DNA from: Halopolyspora algeriensis
GTDB lineage: Bacteria > Actinomycetota > Actinomycetes > Mycobacteriales > Pseudonocardiaceae
DNA: 64,000 nt
NCBI RefSeq assembly: GCF_003337235.1
Contig: NZ_QPJC01000002.1
Coordinates: 310,001 to 374,000, forward strand
Direction: 5' to 3'
A program made the position numbers and the translations under genes. Positions 57,097 through 64,000 of the stretch are shown here, one piece after another. The first letter of the stretch is position 1, and the number at the start of each line of letters is the position of its first letter. Under the pieces are notes generated by a model that was not told the DNA's origin, searched no databases, and saw only the letters and a program-made list of their open reading frames with translations.

Positions 57097-57929
57097 GCCG
57101 TGGCCACCTTCCCGGACCAACGCCGCACGTGCGGCAGGTCGTCATCGAGCCAGTACGCGTCCCCGTCGGTAGTGACCACCAGGATCTCCTCGAACTTGAC
57201 CCCCACGCCGCGGAAGCCGATGTGCGGTTCGACGGCCCACATGCCCGGCGTGGCCGGGTGGTTGGAGATCTCGCCGTCTGCCCACAGCGGCGAGCGGTGG
57301 TGCATCCGCTCCACGAGCAGGTCACCGAAGAGGGTTTGCAGCGAGCGGATCCCGAAACCACCCACCATGAACGTCGGCAACCGCGAGTGCACTTTGCCCA
57401 CCTGGTGTGCGATCACCCGGCCGGGATAGACCTGATGCCGGTTGTCGTAGCCCTGCTCGGAGATCAACGCATCGACGGCACCGTAGATATCACGCAGCGT
57501 GTTGCCGGCCCGAACCTGCTCGACGATCAGCTGGCGATAGGCACCCAGGTCGTCCATGAGCCGCTCGAAAACCCGGTTCTCGCCCAGGCAACCCGCGTAG
57601 CCGATATCGGCGACGTAACCGTCCCGCACCGGGGCGCAGTCCAGGATGAACGGCATCCCTTCGGCCAATCGGCGGTTCGTCGGGAAGAACTGCAGCGGCA
57701 CCTTGAACCGGCGAAAGGCGGTGCGGTCCCCGAACCACGCGAACGGCGTGTGAAACCAGTCCTGCACTCCGCGAGCAACGAGGTACTCCCGGATCCGCCG
57801 CGCGGCCTGGCGCTCGGTCACCCCCGGCTCCAAGCCCTCGCCGACGGACTGAGCCGCCTCGTAGGCAAGCTGCTGCAACTCCCGAAACCGCGCCAACTCC
57901 GCAGCGTCCACCACCGCACTGTGAGACAT
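57093..57929 (-). CDS. M24-family metallopeptidase-like protein
   Basis: The 278-residue protein is a pita-bread-fold M24 member (Xaa-Pro peptidase/creatinase group). Metal-ligand positions are visible as LDCAPVRDGYVADIG near residue 94 (two aspartates), HQVGKVHS near residue 178, and the later Glu residues in MWAVEPHIG and VKFEEILVV. Several M24 proteins are not peptidases, so an isomerase or amidinohydrolase-like role is possible. It is the first gene of the transposon operon. No Shine-Dalgarno precedes the ATG, suggesting a leaderless transcript. Confidence 0.85.
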   Translation of the reverse strand: MSHSAVVDAAELARFRELQQLAYEAAQSVGEGLEPGVTERQAARRIREYLVARGVQDWFHTPFAWFGDRTAFRRFKVPLQFFPTNRRLAEGMPFILDCAPVRDGYVADIGYAGCLGENRVFERLMDDLGAYRQLIVEQVRAGNTLRDIYGAVDALISEQGYDNRHQVYPGRVIAHQVGKVHSRLPTFMVGGFGIRSLQTLFGDLLVERMHHRSPLWADGEISNHPATPGMWAVEPHIGFRGVGVKFEEILVVTTDGDAYWLDDDLPHVRRWSGKVATA

Positions 57930-57931
57930 AG

Positions 57932-57954
57932 TGTCAAGGTAGACATCATGTCAA
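57932..57954. promoter_or_regulatory. Candidate operator/promoter of the transposon operon
   Basis: TGTCAA occurs twice, at 57932-57937 and 57949-57954, 17 bp apart, overlapping the palindrome GACAT-C-ATGTC at 57942-57952. On the minus strand a TACCTT hexamer ends 6 nt before the ATG, fitting a leaderless -10. Binding by the operon's TetR protein is inferred. Confidence 0.4.
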
Positions 57955-58090
57955 TAGTTCGTTCGGTAGGGGCCCTTGCGCACACCCGCCGACGAAGCGA
58001 CCGGCGGCCCGTGGCCTGGACCTGCGGCGTTGCAGTTGCCCCGTACGGTGAAAATTCCGGTCGTCGGGGGTAGACGTACGCTCGCGCGCC

Positions 58091-58338
58091 ATGAGCGAGA
58101 CGATCATCGGCTACGCGCGGTGCTCCACCGACTAGCAAGAACTCACCGCCCAACGCCAACGGCTGGGCGAGGCGGATCTACCTCGATCACGGACTGACCG
58201 GCACCACCCGAATCCGCCCTGCTCATGTATGGGACTGGCGAGTACACCATCGCCGACCTCGCCGAGGCCTTCACCGTCTCCCGGACCACGGTCTACCGCA
58301 CCCTGCATCGAGACCCGACCTCAGCCAAGGCTCGATGA
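58091..58338 (+). pseudogene. Serine resolvase remnant (Tn3 type)
   Basis: ATG 58091 starts MSETIIGYARCSTD, the N-terminus of a serine resolvase including the nucleophile Ser, followed by an in-frame TAG and then QELTAQRQRLGEA. A large internal deletion and a frame change follow; the last part, YTIADLAEAFTVSRTTVYRT, is the C-terminal helix-turn-helix of the same family, ending at 58338. The original protein would be about 190 residues. It lies 16 bp inside the right inverted repeat and cannot be functional. Confidence 0.85.
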
Positions 58339-58353
58339 CCACCGACTTCCCAC

Positions 58354-58391
58354 TACTTTGCGGCTCAGGACAGCTTCAGGAGCACAGGGCC
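58354..58391 (-). repeat. Right terminal inverted repeat (Tn3 type)
   Basis: Read on the minus strand it starts GGCCCTGTGCTCC, then GAAGCTGTCCTGAGC, and ends GCAAAGTA, mirroring the left end with four substitutions and one extra base. Confidence 0.8.
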
Positions 58392-58396
58392 TCGCA
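58392..58396. repeat. Right target-site duplication TCGCA
   Basis: TCGCA directly abuts the right inverted repeat, matching the copy before the left repeat. Confidence 0.75.
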
Positions 58397-58454
58397 GGGC
58401 TGAAACCGGCGAAAGTCCTTCTCTGCGGGGAGGGCGTCGAGCAGCACGGGTAGC

Positions 58455-58466
58455 ATTGTCGACAAT
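58455..58466. promoter_or_regulatory. GntR operator, copy 1 (regulator promoter)
   Basis: ATTGTCGACAAT is a perfect 12-bp palindrome 130 bp before the GntR start. The same motif with one base changed recurs between gabD and gabT, which suggests one regulator binds both. Confidence 0.55.
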
Positions 58467-58595
58467 CGACCGGCCAATCGGCGTGGTGTGGCTCGACGAG
58501 CTCGAGGTGTGCTTGGGCAAATCGGTGCTCACCGCCAACACCGCCGGGCCGGCAGGGGAGAGGGAAACCGCCCCGGAGTGAGGAAAGGGTGTGTC

Positions 58596-59285
58596 GTGCT
58601 CGGAATCGACGAGCAAAATCAGCCCGGCGAGTTGGAGCCGGTGCAACGCAAGTCCACGGCGGCGATCGTGGCCGACCAGCTGCGGTCGGCGATCATGTAC
58701 GGTTCGCTGCCGCCGGGCAGCCAGATGGGCGAGGCGGACCTGGCCGCGCGGCTCGGAGTCAGCCGGGGCCCGTTGCGGGAGGCCATGCAGCGCCTGGTGC
58801 AGGAGGGTCTGCTGCACAGCGAACCGCACCGGGGGCTGTTCGTGGCCACGATGGACGCCGACGACATCCGCGACCTCTACACCGCGCGGCTGGCGGTGGA
58901 GCGGGCGGCCTGCGAACAGATCATCCGGTATCGCCGAGTGGAGGCAGTGGCCGAGCTGACCGCCGCGCATTCCCGGATGGTCGCGGCGGCGAGCAGGGGC
59001 GACCGCGGCGAGCTCACCGATGCCGACCAGGAATTCCACGAAACCCTGGTGCGGGGCTCGGGTAGCCCGCGACTGCAGCGCATGGCCCGGACACTGCTGG
59101 TGGAAAAGCGGATGTGTCTGACCGCGCTGCAGGACAAGTACCCTGCCGACGCGCAGGCCCTCGTCGACGAGCACCGTGGCTTGGTCGCCGCGCTCGAGGC
59201 CGGTGACGAGCTGTTGCTGCTGACGCGTTTGGAGGCGCACATGAACGATGCGCTGGAGCGGCTCAACGGCTCTCTGGCCGAGTAG
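58596..59285 (+). CDS. GntR-family (FCD) regulator of the gab module
   Basis: GTG 58596 follows AGGAAAGGG and gives 229 residues. The winged helix includes MGEADLAARLGVSRGPLREA near residue 46; the FCD domain has ADQEFHETLVRGSG near residue 146 with metal-binding His and Asp residues. The palindrome ATTGTCGACAAT upstream and ATTGTCAACAAT between gabD and gabT make it the likely regulator of GABA use, responding to a small carboxylate. The HbpS-like gene follows on the same strand after 133 bp. Confidence 0.88.
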   Translation: MLGIDEQNQPGELEPVQRKSTAAIVADQLRSAIMYGSLPPGSQMGEADLAARLGVSRGPLREAMQRLVQEGLLHSEPHRGLFVATMDADDIRDLYTARLAVERAACEQIIRYRRVEAVAELTAAHSRMVAAASRGDRGELTDADQEFHETLVRGSGSPRLQRMARTLLVEKRMCLTALQDKYPADAQALVDEHRGLVAALEAGDELLLLTRLEAHMNDALERLNGSLAE

Positions 59286-59418
59286 CACTGTTGCCGAACA
59301 CGCCCGGGCGTGTTCGGGGCGTGCTGCGGTCCTTTCCCCGGCGGCCGCGCTGCACAAGCAGGTGTGGTCGGGCAAGGTCGTCGAGGACGACACCCTTCCT
59401 GTGCGGAAAGGACATGGC

Positions 59419-59820
59419 ATGGCAACGCTGACCCTGGACGATGCGCGGACGGTGATCGCCGCGGCAGAGCAGAAGGCCACCGAGATCGGGCAACCGATGA
59501 ACATCGCCGTCGTGGACGGCGGTGGCAACCTCGTCGCGCACGTGCGTATGGACGGGGCCTGGATCGGCAGCATCGACATTGCGATCAACAAGGCGTGGAC
59601 GTCGCGGGCCTTCGACCTCGCCACCCGGGACCTGGCCGAGAATGCCCAGCCGAACCAGCAGTTCTACGGCATCCACGCCAGCAACGGCGGCAAGGTCATG
59701 ATCTTTGCCGGTGGGATCCCGCTGAGCCGGGACGGTGCGGTCGTCGGAGCGGTCGGCGTCAGCGGCGGAACCGGCGAGCAGGACCAGGCCGTCGCCGAGG
59801 CCGGAGCCGGGGCGTTCTGA
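59419..59820 (+). CDS. HbpS/GlcG-family protein
   Basis: This 133-residue protein matches the HbpS/GlcG (DUF336) fold: LTLDDARTVIAAAEQKATEI at the start, VDGGGNLVAHVRMDGA near residue 33, FAGGIPLSRDGAVVGAVGVS near residue 95. HbpS binds haem in Streptomyces, but most members sit beside catabolic genes with unknown roles. Here it lies between the GntR regulator and convergent gabD. It may sense or process an intermediate of the GABA pathway. Confidence 0.85.
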   Translation: MATLTLDDARTVIAAAEQKATEIGQPMNIAVVDGGGNLVAHVRMDGAWIGSIDIAINKAWTSRAFDLATRDLAENAQPNQQFYGIHASNGGKVMIFAGGIPLSRDGAVVGAVGVSGGTGEQDQAVAEAGAGAF

Positions 59821-59930
59821 TCCGGCCACCGCCGGCCTCGAGCGTCGGGCCGGTGCGTGCGCTGCAGGCCCTTTTCGGGGGTGGGGTCACGGGGATGGTG
59901 TCGTGGCCCCATCCCGCTGGTGTGTGCGGC

Positions 59931-61415
59931 TCACAGGCCGCCGATGGCGACGTATTTGGTTTCCAGGAACTCCTCGATGCCGACCTTGCCGCCCTCGCGG
60001 CCCAGCCCGGAGTGCTTGACCCCGCCGAAAGGCGCCGCCGGGTTGGACACCATGCCCTGGTTGAGTCCGACCATGCCGGTCTCCAGTGCTTCGCTGATGC
60101 GCAGCGCGCGCTGCACGTCGCGGGTGTAGACGTAGCTGACCAGGCCGTATTCGGTGTTGTTGGCCTCGTCGAGGACGGCCTGCTCGTCGGTGAAGGTGGT
60201 GATCGCCGCCACCGGCCCGAAGATTTCCTCGCGGGTCAGCCGAGCGTCGGTGGGCACCCCGGTCAGCACGGTGGGCTGGTAGAAGTGGCCCTCGCCTGCA
60301 CCCGGCCGGCCGCCGGTGACGACCTCGGCGCCGCGCTCGACGGCGTCGTCGACCAGTTCGGTGACCTTGCTGCACTGGTCGGCGTCGATGAGGGGGCCGA
60401 CCTCGACGTCGTCACTGACTCCTCGGCCGACGCGCAGCCCCTGCATCCGCTCGGTGAGCTTGGCGGAGAACTCCTCGACGACATCGGCGTGGACGTAGAA
60501 GCGGTTGGCCGCCGTGCAGGCCTCGCCGATGTTGCGCATCTTGGCCAGCATCGCGCCGTCGACGGCGGCGTCGATGTCGGCGTCGGCGAAGACGAGGAAC
60601 GGGGCGTTGCCGCCGAGCTCCATGGAGGTTTTGAGCACCTGCTGGGCCGACTGCTCGATGAGTGTGCGGCCGACCGCGGTGGAGCCGGTGAAGGTGAGCT
60701 TGCGTGCCCGTGGGTCCCGGATGACCGGTTCCATCACCCGGCCCGCGCTCTGGGAGGTGATGATGTTGAGCACGCCGTCGGGCAGCCCGGCTTCGGTGAG
60801 CAGGTCGGCCAGGGCCAGCATCGTCAGCGGGGTCTGGTGTGCGGGTTTGAGCACCATCGTGCAGCCGGCGGCCACGGCGGGCCCGATCTTGCGGGTGCCC
60901 ATGGCCATCGGGAAGTTCCACGGGGTGATCATCACCGCCGGGCCGACCGGTTGGCGCAGCACCAGGAACCGGCCCTTGCCGTTGGGGGCCACCGCGTAGT
61001 CCCCGTCGATGCGCACGGCCTCCTCGGCGAACCAGCGGAAGAACTCGGCGGCGTAGGTGATCTCGGCGCGGGATTCGGTCAGCGGCTTGCCCATCTCCAG
61101 GGTCATCAGCAGCGAGAGATCCTCGTGGCGGGCGGTGATGAGCTCGAAGGCCCGGCGCAGGATTTCCCCTCGCTCGCGGGGTGGGTACTGCGCCCAGTCG
61201 TGCTGGGCCTCGTCGGCGGCGGCCAGGGCCGCCAGCGCGTCGTCGGGGCCGGCGTCGGCGACCGTGCACAGGCTGCGGCCGGTGGAGGGGTCTTCGACGT
61301 CGTAGGTGCGGTCCTGCTCGGCTGCGCGCCACTTCCCGCCGATGAGCAGTTGTTTGGGGGCCGCCTCGACGACGGTGCTCTCGCGGGGGTGGGAGGGCTG
61401 CTCGTGCGCATTCAT
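59931..61415 (-). CDS. gabD: Succinate-semialdehyde dehydrogenase
   Basis: The 494-residue aldehyde dehydrogenase has the catalytic Glu in MELGGNAPFLVF near residue 267, the Cys in GEACTAANRFYV near residue 301, and VMITPWNFPMAMG near residue 160. Sequence type and its divergence from gabT support succinate-semialdehyde as substrate, giving succinate for the TCA cycle. The 150-bp region between gabD and gabT holds the shared GntR palindrome. Confidence 0.9.
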   Translation of the reverse strand: MNAHEQPSHPRESTVVEAAPKQLLIGGKWRAAEQDRTYDVEDPSTGRSLCTVADAGPDDALAALAAADEAQHDWAQYPPRERGEILRRAFELITARHEDLSLLMTLEMGKPLTESRAEITYAAEFFRWFAEEAVRIDGDYAVAPNGKGRFLVLRQPVGPAVMITPWNFPMAMGTRKIGPAVAAGCTMVLKPAHQTPLTMLALADLLTEAGLPDGVLNIITSQSAGRVMEPVIRDPRARKLTFTGSTAVGRTLIEQSAQQVLKTSMELGGNAPFLVFADADIDAAVDGAMLAKMRNIGEACTAANRFYVHADVVEEFSAKLTERMQGLRVGRGVSDDVEVGPLIDADQCSKVTELVDDAVERGAEVVTGGRPGAGEGHFYQPTVLTGVPTDARLTREEIFGPVAAITTFTDEQAVLDEANNTEYGLVSYVYTRDVQRALRISEALETGMVGLNQGMVSNPAAPFGGVKHSGLGREGGKVGIEEFLETKYVAIGGL

Positions 61416-61484
61416 GCTCGGTGACGCCTCTTCTTGGCTCGGCGGTGGACAGGACGCAACCGCGATGGTTGCATGTCAGCATAG

Positions 61485-61496
61485 ATTGTCAACAAT
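61485..61496. promoter_or_regulatory. GntR operator, copy 2 (gabD/gabT)
   Basis: ATTGTCAACAAT, flanked by GATTGT/ACAATC symmetry, lies 70-81 bp from both gab start codons. It differs at one base from the palindrome upstream of the GntR gene. Confidence 0.55.
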
Positions 61497-61565
61497 CATA
61501 CCGATTGTGCCGCGTTGACAGGGTCCACGCGGGCGGTGACCTGCCCGAGGAGGTTGGGTTCGATC

Positions 61566-62819
61566 ATGGCTGAACTCTCACCGGTGTTGAAACAGGCCAC
61601 GCCGGTGCTGGCCGCCCGGGGCGAGGGGGTCCATCTCTACGACGAGGACGACCGTCGCTTCCTCGACTTCACCGCCGGCATCGGCGTGACCAGTACCGGC
61701 CATTGTCACCCGCGCGTGGTCGAAGCGGCCCAGCGCCAGGTGGGTACCCTCATCCACGGCCAGTACACGACCGTGCTGCATCGGCCGCTGCTGCAGCTCA
61801 CCGAACGACTCGGGCAGGTCCTGCCCGCCGGGCTGGACCGGTTGTTCTACGTCAACTCCGGCAGCGAAGCCGTGGAAGCCTCCGTGCGTCTGGCGCGGCA
61901 GGCCACCGGGCGCCAGAACATCGTGGCCTTTTCCGGCGGGTTTCACGGCCGCACGATGGGAGCCGGCGCACTGACCACCTCGGGCACCAAGACCCGCGCC
62001 GGGATCGGGCCGATGATGCCGGGGGTGGCCTTCGCTCCGTTCCCGGAGCCCTACCGCCACGGGTGGTCACAGTCCGAGGCGGTGCGTTTCGCGCTGACCG
62101 AACTCGACCACGTGCTGGCCACCGTGAGCCCTCCGGCCGACACCGCGGCGTTGATCGTCGAACCGGTGCTCGGCGAGGGCGGCTACATCCCGGCACCGCC
62201 GGAGTTTCTGACCGGGTTGCGGCAGCGCGCCGACCGGCACGGTGCGCTGCTCATCGTCGACGAGGTCCAGACCGGGGTGGGCCGCACCGGCCGGTTCTGG
62301 GGCCTCGACCACGCTGGGGTGCGCCCGGACGTGGTGATCACCGCCAAGGGACTGGCCAGTGGGTTTCCGCTGTCGGCGGTCGCGGCGCCGGACGAGCTCA
62401 TGAGCCGGGCCTGGCCGGGCTCGCAAGGCGGCACCTACGGCGGCAATGCCGTGGCCGCCGCCGCGGCCGTGGCCACCCTGGACATCGTGCACGAAGAGGG
62501 GCTGGTGGCCAACGCCGCCGAGCAGGGCGCCCGGCTGGCCGAAGGGCTGCGCACCGTGGCCGCCGACCACCCCGTCCTCGGTGACGTGCGCGGGCGTGGG
62601 CTCATGATCGGCAACGAGTTCACCGCCCCCGACGGAAGCCCGGATGCGGCCGGTGCGGCGCGGGCGCAGCAGGCCGCCGCCGAGCGGGGGCTGTTGCTGC
62701 TGACCTGCGGTCCGCACGGCAACGTGGTGCGGATGATCCCGCCGCTGGTGGTCACCGCCGAGCACGTCGACGAGGCGGTGGCGGTGTGGGCCGAGGCGAT
62801 GCAGGCGGCCACCGCATAG
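61566..62819 (+). CDS. gabT: 4-aminobutyrate aminotransferase
   Basis: The 417-residue PLP enzyme moves the amino group of GABA to 2-oxoglutarate, giving succinate semialdehyde for GabD. Signatures are YVNSGSEAVEASVRLAR near residue 97, FSGGFHGRT near residue 124, LLIVDEVQTGVGRTG near residue 228 and the PLP lysine in VITAKGLASGFPLS near residue 261. ATG 61566 is chosen; GAGGAGG lies 12 nt upstream, somewhat far. Ornithine or other omega-amino acids are alternative substrates. Confidence 0.9.
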   Translation: MAELSPVLKQATPVLAARGEGVHLYDEDDRRFLDFTAGIGVTSTGHCHPRVVEAAQRQVGTLIHGQYTTVLHRPLLQLTERLGQVLPAGLDRLFYVNSGSEAVEASVRLARQATGRQNIVAFSGGFHGRTMGAGALTTSGTKTRAGIGPMMPGVAFAPFPEPYRHGWSQSEAVRFALTELDHVLATVSPPADTAALIVEPVLGEGGYIPAPPEFLTGLRQRADRHGALLIVDEVQTGVGRTGRFWGLDHAGVRPDVVITAKGLASGFPLSAVAAPDELMSRAWPGSQGGTYGGNAVAAAAAVATLDIVHEEGLVANAAEQGARLAEGLRTVAADHPVLGDVRGRGLMIGNEFTAPDGSPDAAGAARAQQAAAERGLLLLTCGPHGNVVRMIPPLVVTAEHVDEAVAVWAEAMQAATA

Positions 62820-63001
62820 GACATCCGGGCGGCCCCGCCAAGGAGGCTTTCCGCCGGGCGGGCGTGACCTGCGGTGATTGTCGACTGTGGCGGTGATGCG
62901 GTAGTGGTGTGTCGGCGACCGCGGCGCTTCTGGAATGCTGCCGGGCGCAGGTCGGCATGTCACCACGGGTGCCGGCGAGTCGATACCGCGGGTGTGAGGT
63001 C

Positions 63002-64000
63002 ATGAGCGATTGGTCGGCCAACCAGCCCCCTCGAGGTCGGCGGCCCCAGCCGAACCGGCCCCAGGGTGGCTACGACTACTACCAAGGCATGCAGCCACCG
63101 CAGCCCCCACCGCCCCAGCAGCCACCCCGGCAAGCGGCCCCGCCGCCCCAGCAACCCACTGCCCCGCGCCGCCCGCAGGCGGGCGGGGGACGGCCCCCCG
63201 CGCCGCCGCGGAAGAAGCGGTGGCCGCGCCGGGTCGGCATCGCCTTGGGGCTGGTGGTGCTGCTGCTGGCGGGCCTGATCGGCTACGTCGACAGCGTGCT
63301 GCAGCGCACCCCGGCCCTGGCCGATTACGAGGGGCGGCCGGCCGACACCCCGGGGACGAACTGGCTGCTGGTGGGTTCCGACAGCCGCCAGGGGCTCGAC
63401 GAGTCCCGGCGGGAGGAACTCTCAGCCGGTGATGCCGGAGGACGCCGCACCGACACCATGATGCTGGTGCACATCCCCGCCGGAGACGGGCAGCCGTCGC
63501 TGATCAGTCTGCCGCGGGACTCCTCGGTGCCGATCGCCGGGCACGGGCGCGGCAAACTCAACGCCGCCTTCTCCTACGGCGGCCCGAAACTGCTCGTGCA
63601 GACGGTGGAAACGGTCACCGGAGTGCATCTGGACCACTACGCCGAGATCGGCCTGGGAGGATTTGCCGAGCTGGTCAACGCCGTCGGCGGTGTCGAGATG
63701 TGCCTGGATCAGCCCCTGCGCGACCCGAAGATCGATCTCGCCCTGGAAGCCGGCTGCCAGCAGCTCGACGGGCCCCAGGCGCTGGGTTTCGTGCGCAGCC
63801 GCGCCTTCGCCCAAGGCGATCTGCAACGGGTGCAAAACCAGCGCAAACTGCTCGGGGCGCTGATCGGCAAGGCCACCAGCCCAGCCACCCTGTTCAACCC
63901 GTTCCGGCTGTTTCCGCTGATCTCGGGAGCCGGCGACACCTTCCTGGTCGACAACAACGATCACGTCTGGCATCTGGCCTGGTTGGCCTGGACCATGGGC
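63002..64000 (+). CDS. LytR-CpsA-Psr (LCP) family cell-wall ligase, cut by window edge
   Basis: The first 333 codons are present and the gene runs past the right edge. The protein has a Pro/Gln-rich cytoplasmic tail (residues 1-72), a membrane helix (VGIALGLVVLLLAGLIGYV) and an LCP domain. The catalytic positions are visible in NWLLVGSDSRQG, GGRRTDTMMLVHI and SLISLPRDSSVPI, with the conserved Arg and Asp residues. LCP enzymes attach arabinogalactan, teichoic acid or other glycopolymers to peptidoglycan. Confidence 0.9.
   Translation, partial: MSDWSANQPPRGRRPQPNRPQGGYDYYQGMQPPQPPPPQQPPRQAAPPPQQPTAPRRPQAGGGRPPAPPRKKRWPRRVGIALGLVVLLLAGLIGYVDSVLQRTPALADYEGRPADTPGTNWLLVGSDSRQGLDESRREELSAGDAGGRRTDTMMLVHIPAGDGQPSLISLPRDSSVPIAGHGRGKLNAAFSYGGPKLLVQTVETVTGVHLDHYAEIGLGGFAELVNAVGGVEMCLDQPLRDPKIDLALEAGCQQLDGPQALGFVRSRAFAQGDLQRVQNQRKLLGALIGKATSPATLFNPFRLFPLISGAGDTFLVDNNDHVWHLAWLAWTMG

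Larger units (their letters stand above)
51707..58391. mobile_element. Tn3-family transposon, 6,685 bp, with passenger operon
   Basis: The element is defined by inverted repeats of 37 bp (51707-51743) and 38 bp (58354-58391), both starting GGCC and sharing GAAGCTGTCCTGAGC and GCAAAGTA. They differ at four positions and one gap, and TCGCA flanks both ends. A Tn3 transposase remnant lies just inside the left end and a serine resolvase remnant just inside the right end. Between them are five intact leftward genes (52575-57929). Both mobility genes are disabled, so the element is now fixed unless helped in trans. Ends this well preserved suggest fairly recent arrival. Confidence 0.8.

Noticed and set aside
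59310-61424. A 704-codon plus-strand frame covering hbpS and gabD
   Set aside because: Composition is Gly/Arg/Val-rich with no motif, and both real genes beneath it are clear.

Overview
The window comes from a high-GC Gram-positive actinomycete. GTG and TTG starts are frequent, genes often overlap by ATGA or TGATG, and Shine-Dalgarno sequences are strong. It carries an ergothioneine cluster and an aconitase/RipA-like/MoxR/FabG-InhA-ferrochelatase/NfeD-SPFH neighbourhood resembling Mycobacterium tuberculosis Rv1474c-Rv1488. The extra zinc-finger, GntR and FAD/Fe-S genes fit a member of the Pseudonocardiales better than a mycobacterium. This placement is an inference from gene content only.

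Region 1 (1-10 kb) holds a membrane cytochrome b561/molybdopterin oxidoreductase with a small Cys-rich partner, a beta-propeller-like lipoprotein, a DUF3048 protein, an aldo/keto reductase, a TDT-family transporter and an FUSC-type exporter. Region 2 (9.3-19.4 kb) is the aconitase locus: the TetR repressor gene acnR lies about 6.4 kb from acn, and egtABCD, a HAD hydrolase and two small Cys-rich genes sit between them. An AcnR-type operator is visible upstream of acn and a weaker one upstream of acnR. Region 3 (19.3-24 kb) has a GntR/EamA pair with a palindromic operator, a catalytically degenerate P-type-ATPase half-protein and a repeat-rich membrane protein. Region 4 (24-42.3 kb) is housekeeping: a sirtuin, an NlpC/P60 hydrolase, MobA, MoxR-DUF58-VWA, MgtC, a large FAD/Fe-S dehydrogenase, fabG-inhA-hemH, DUF3097, NfeD and SPFH. 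Region 5 (42.3-51.6 kb) is mixed: a CaCA exchanger between AT-rich patches, a divergent GntR/MFS pair, a methyltransferase, an RibD/DHFR-like reductase, pcm and a 2-hydroxyacid dehydrogenase.

The most striking segment is 51707-58391. It is bounded by inverted repeats of 37 and 38 bp and by a 5-bp direct repeat (TCGCA), the hallmarks of a Tn3-family transposon. A frameshifted Tn3 transposase fragment lies at the left end and a broken serine resolvase at the right end. Between them is an intact five-gene leftward operon: an M24 peptidase-like protein, an EphD-like epoxide hydrolase/SDR fusion, a protein with a ferritin-like E, ExxH, E, ExxH ligand pattern (PF10118-like), a coupled FNR/[2Fe-2S] reductase and a TetR regulator. 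I propose a transposon-delivered oxidation pathway: diiron oxygenation or epoxidation, epoxide opening, then alcohol oxidation. The function is an inference; the transposon ends are read directly from the sequence.

Region 6 (58.4-64 kb) is a GABA/succinate-semialdehyde module (gabT, gabD) with a GntR regulator and an HbpS/GlcG-like protein. The same 12-bp palindrome, ATTGTCRACAAT, lies upstream of the regulator and between divergent gabD and gabT. The window ends inside an LCP-family cell-wall ligase gene. I found no tRNA, rRNA or CRISPR array.
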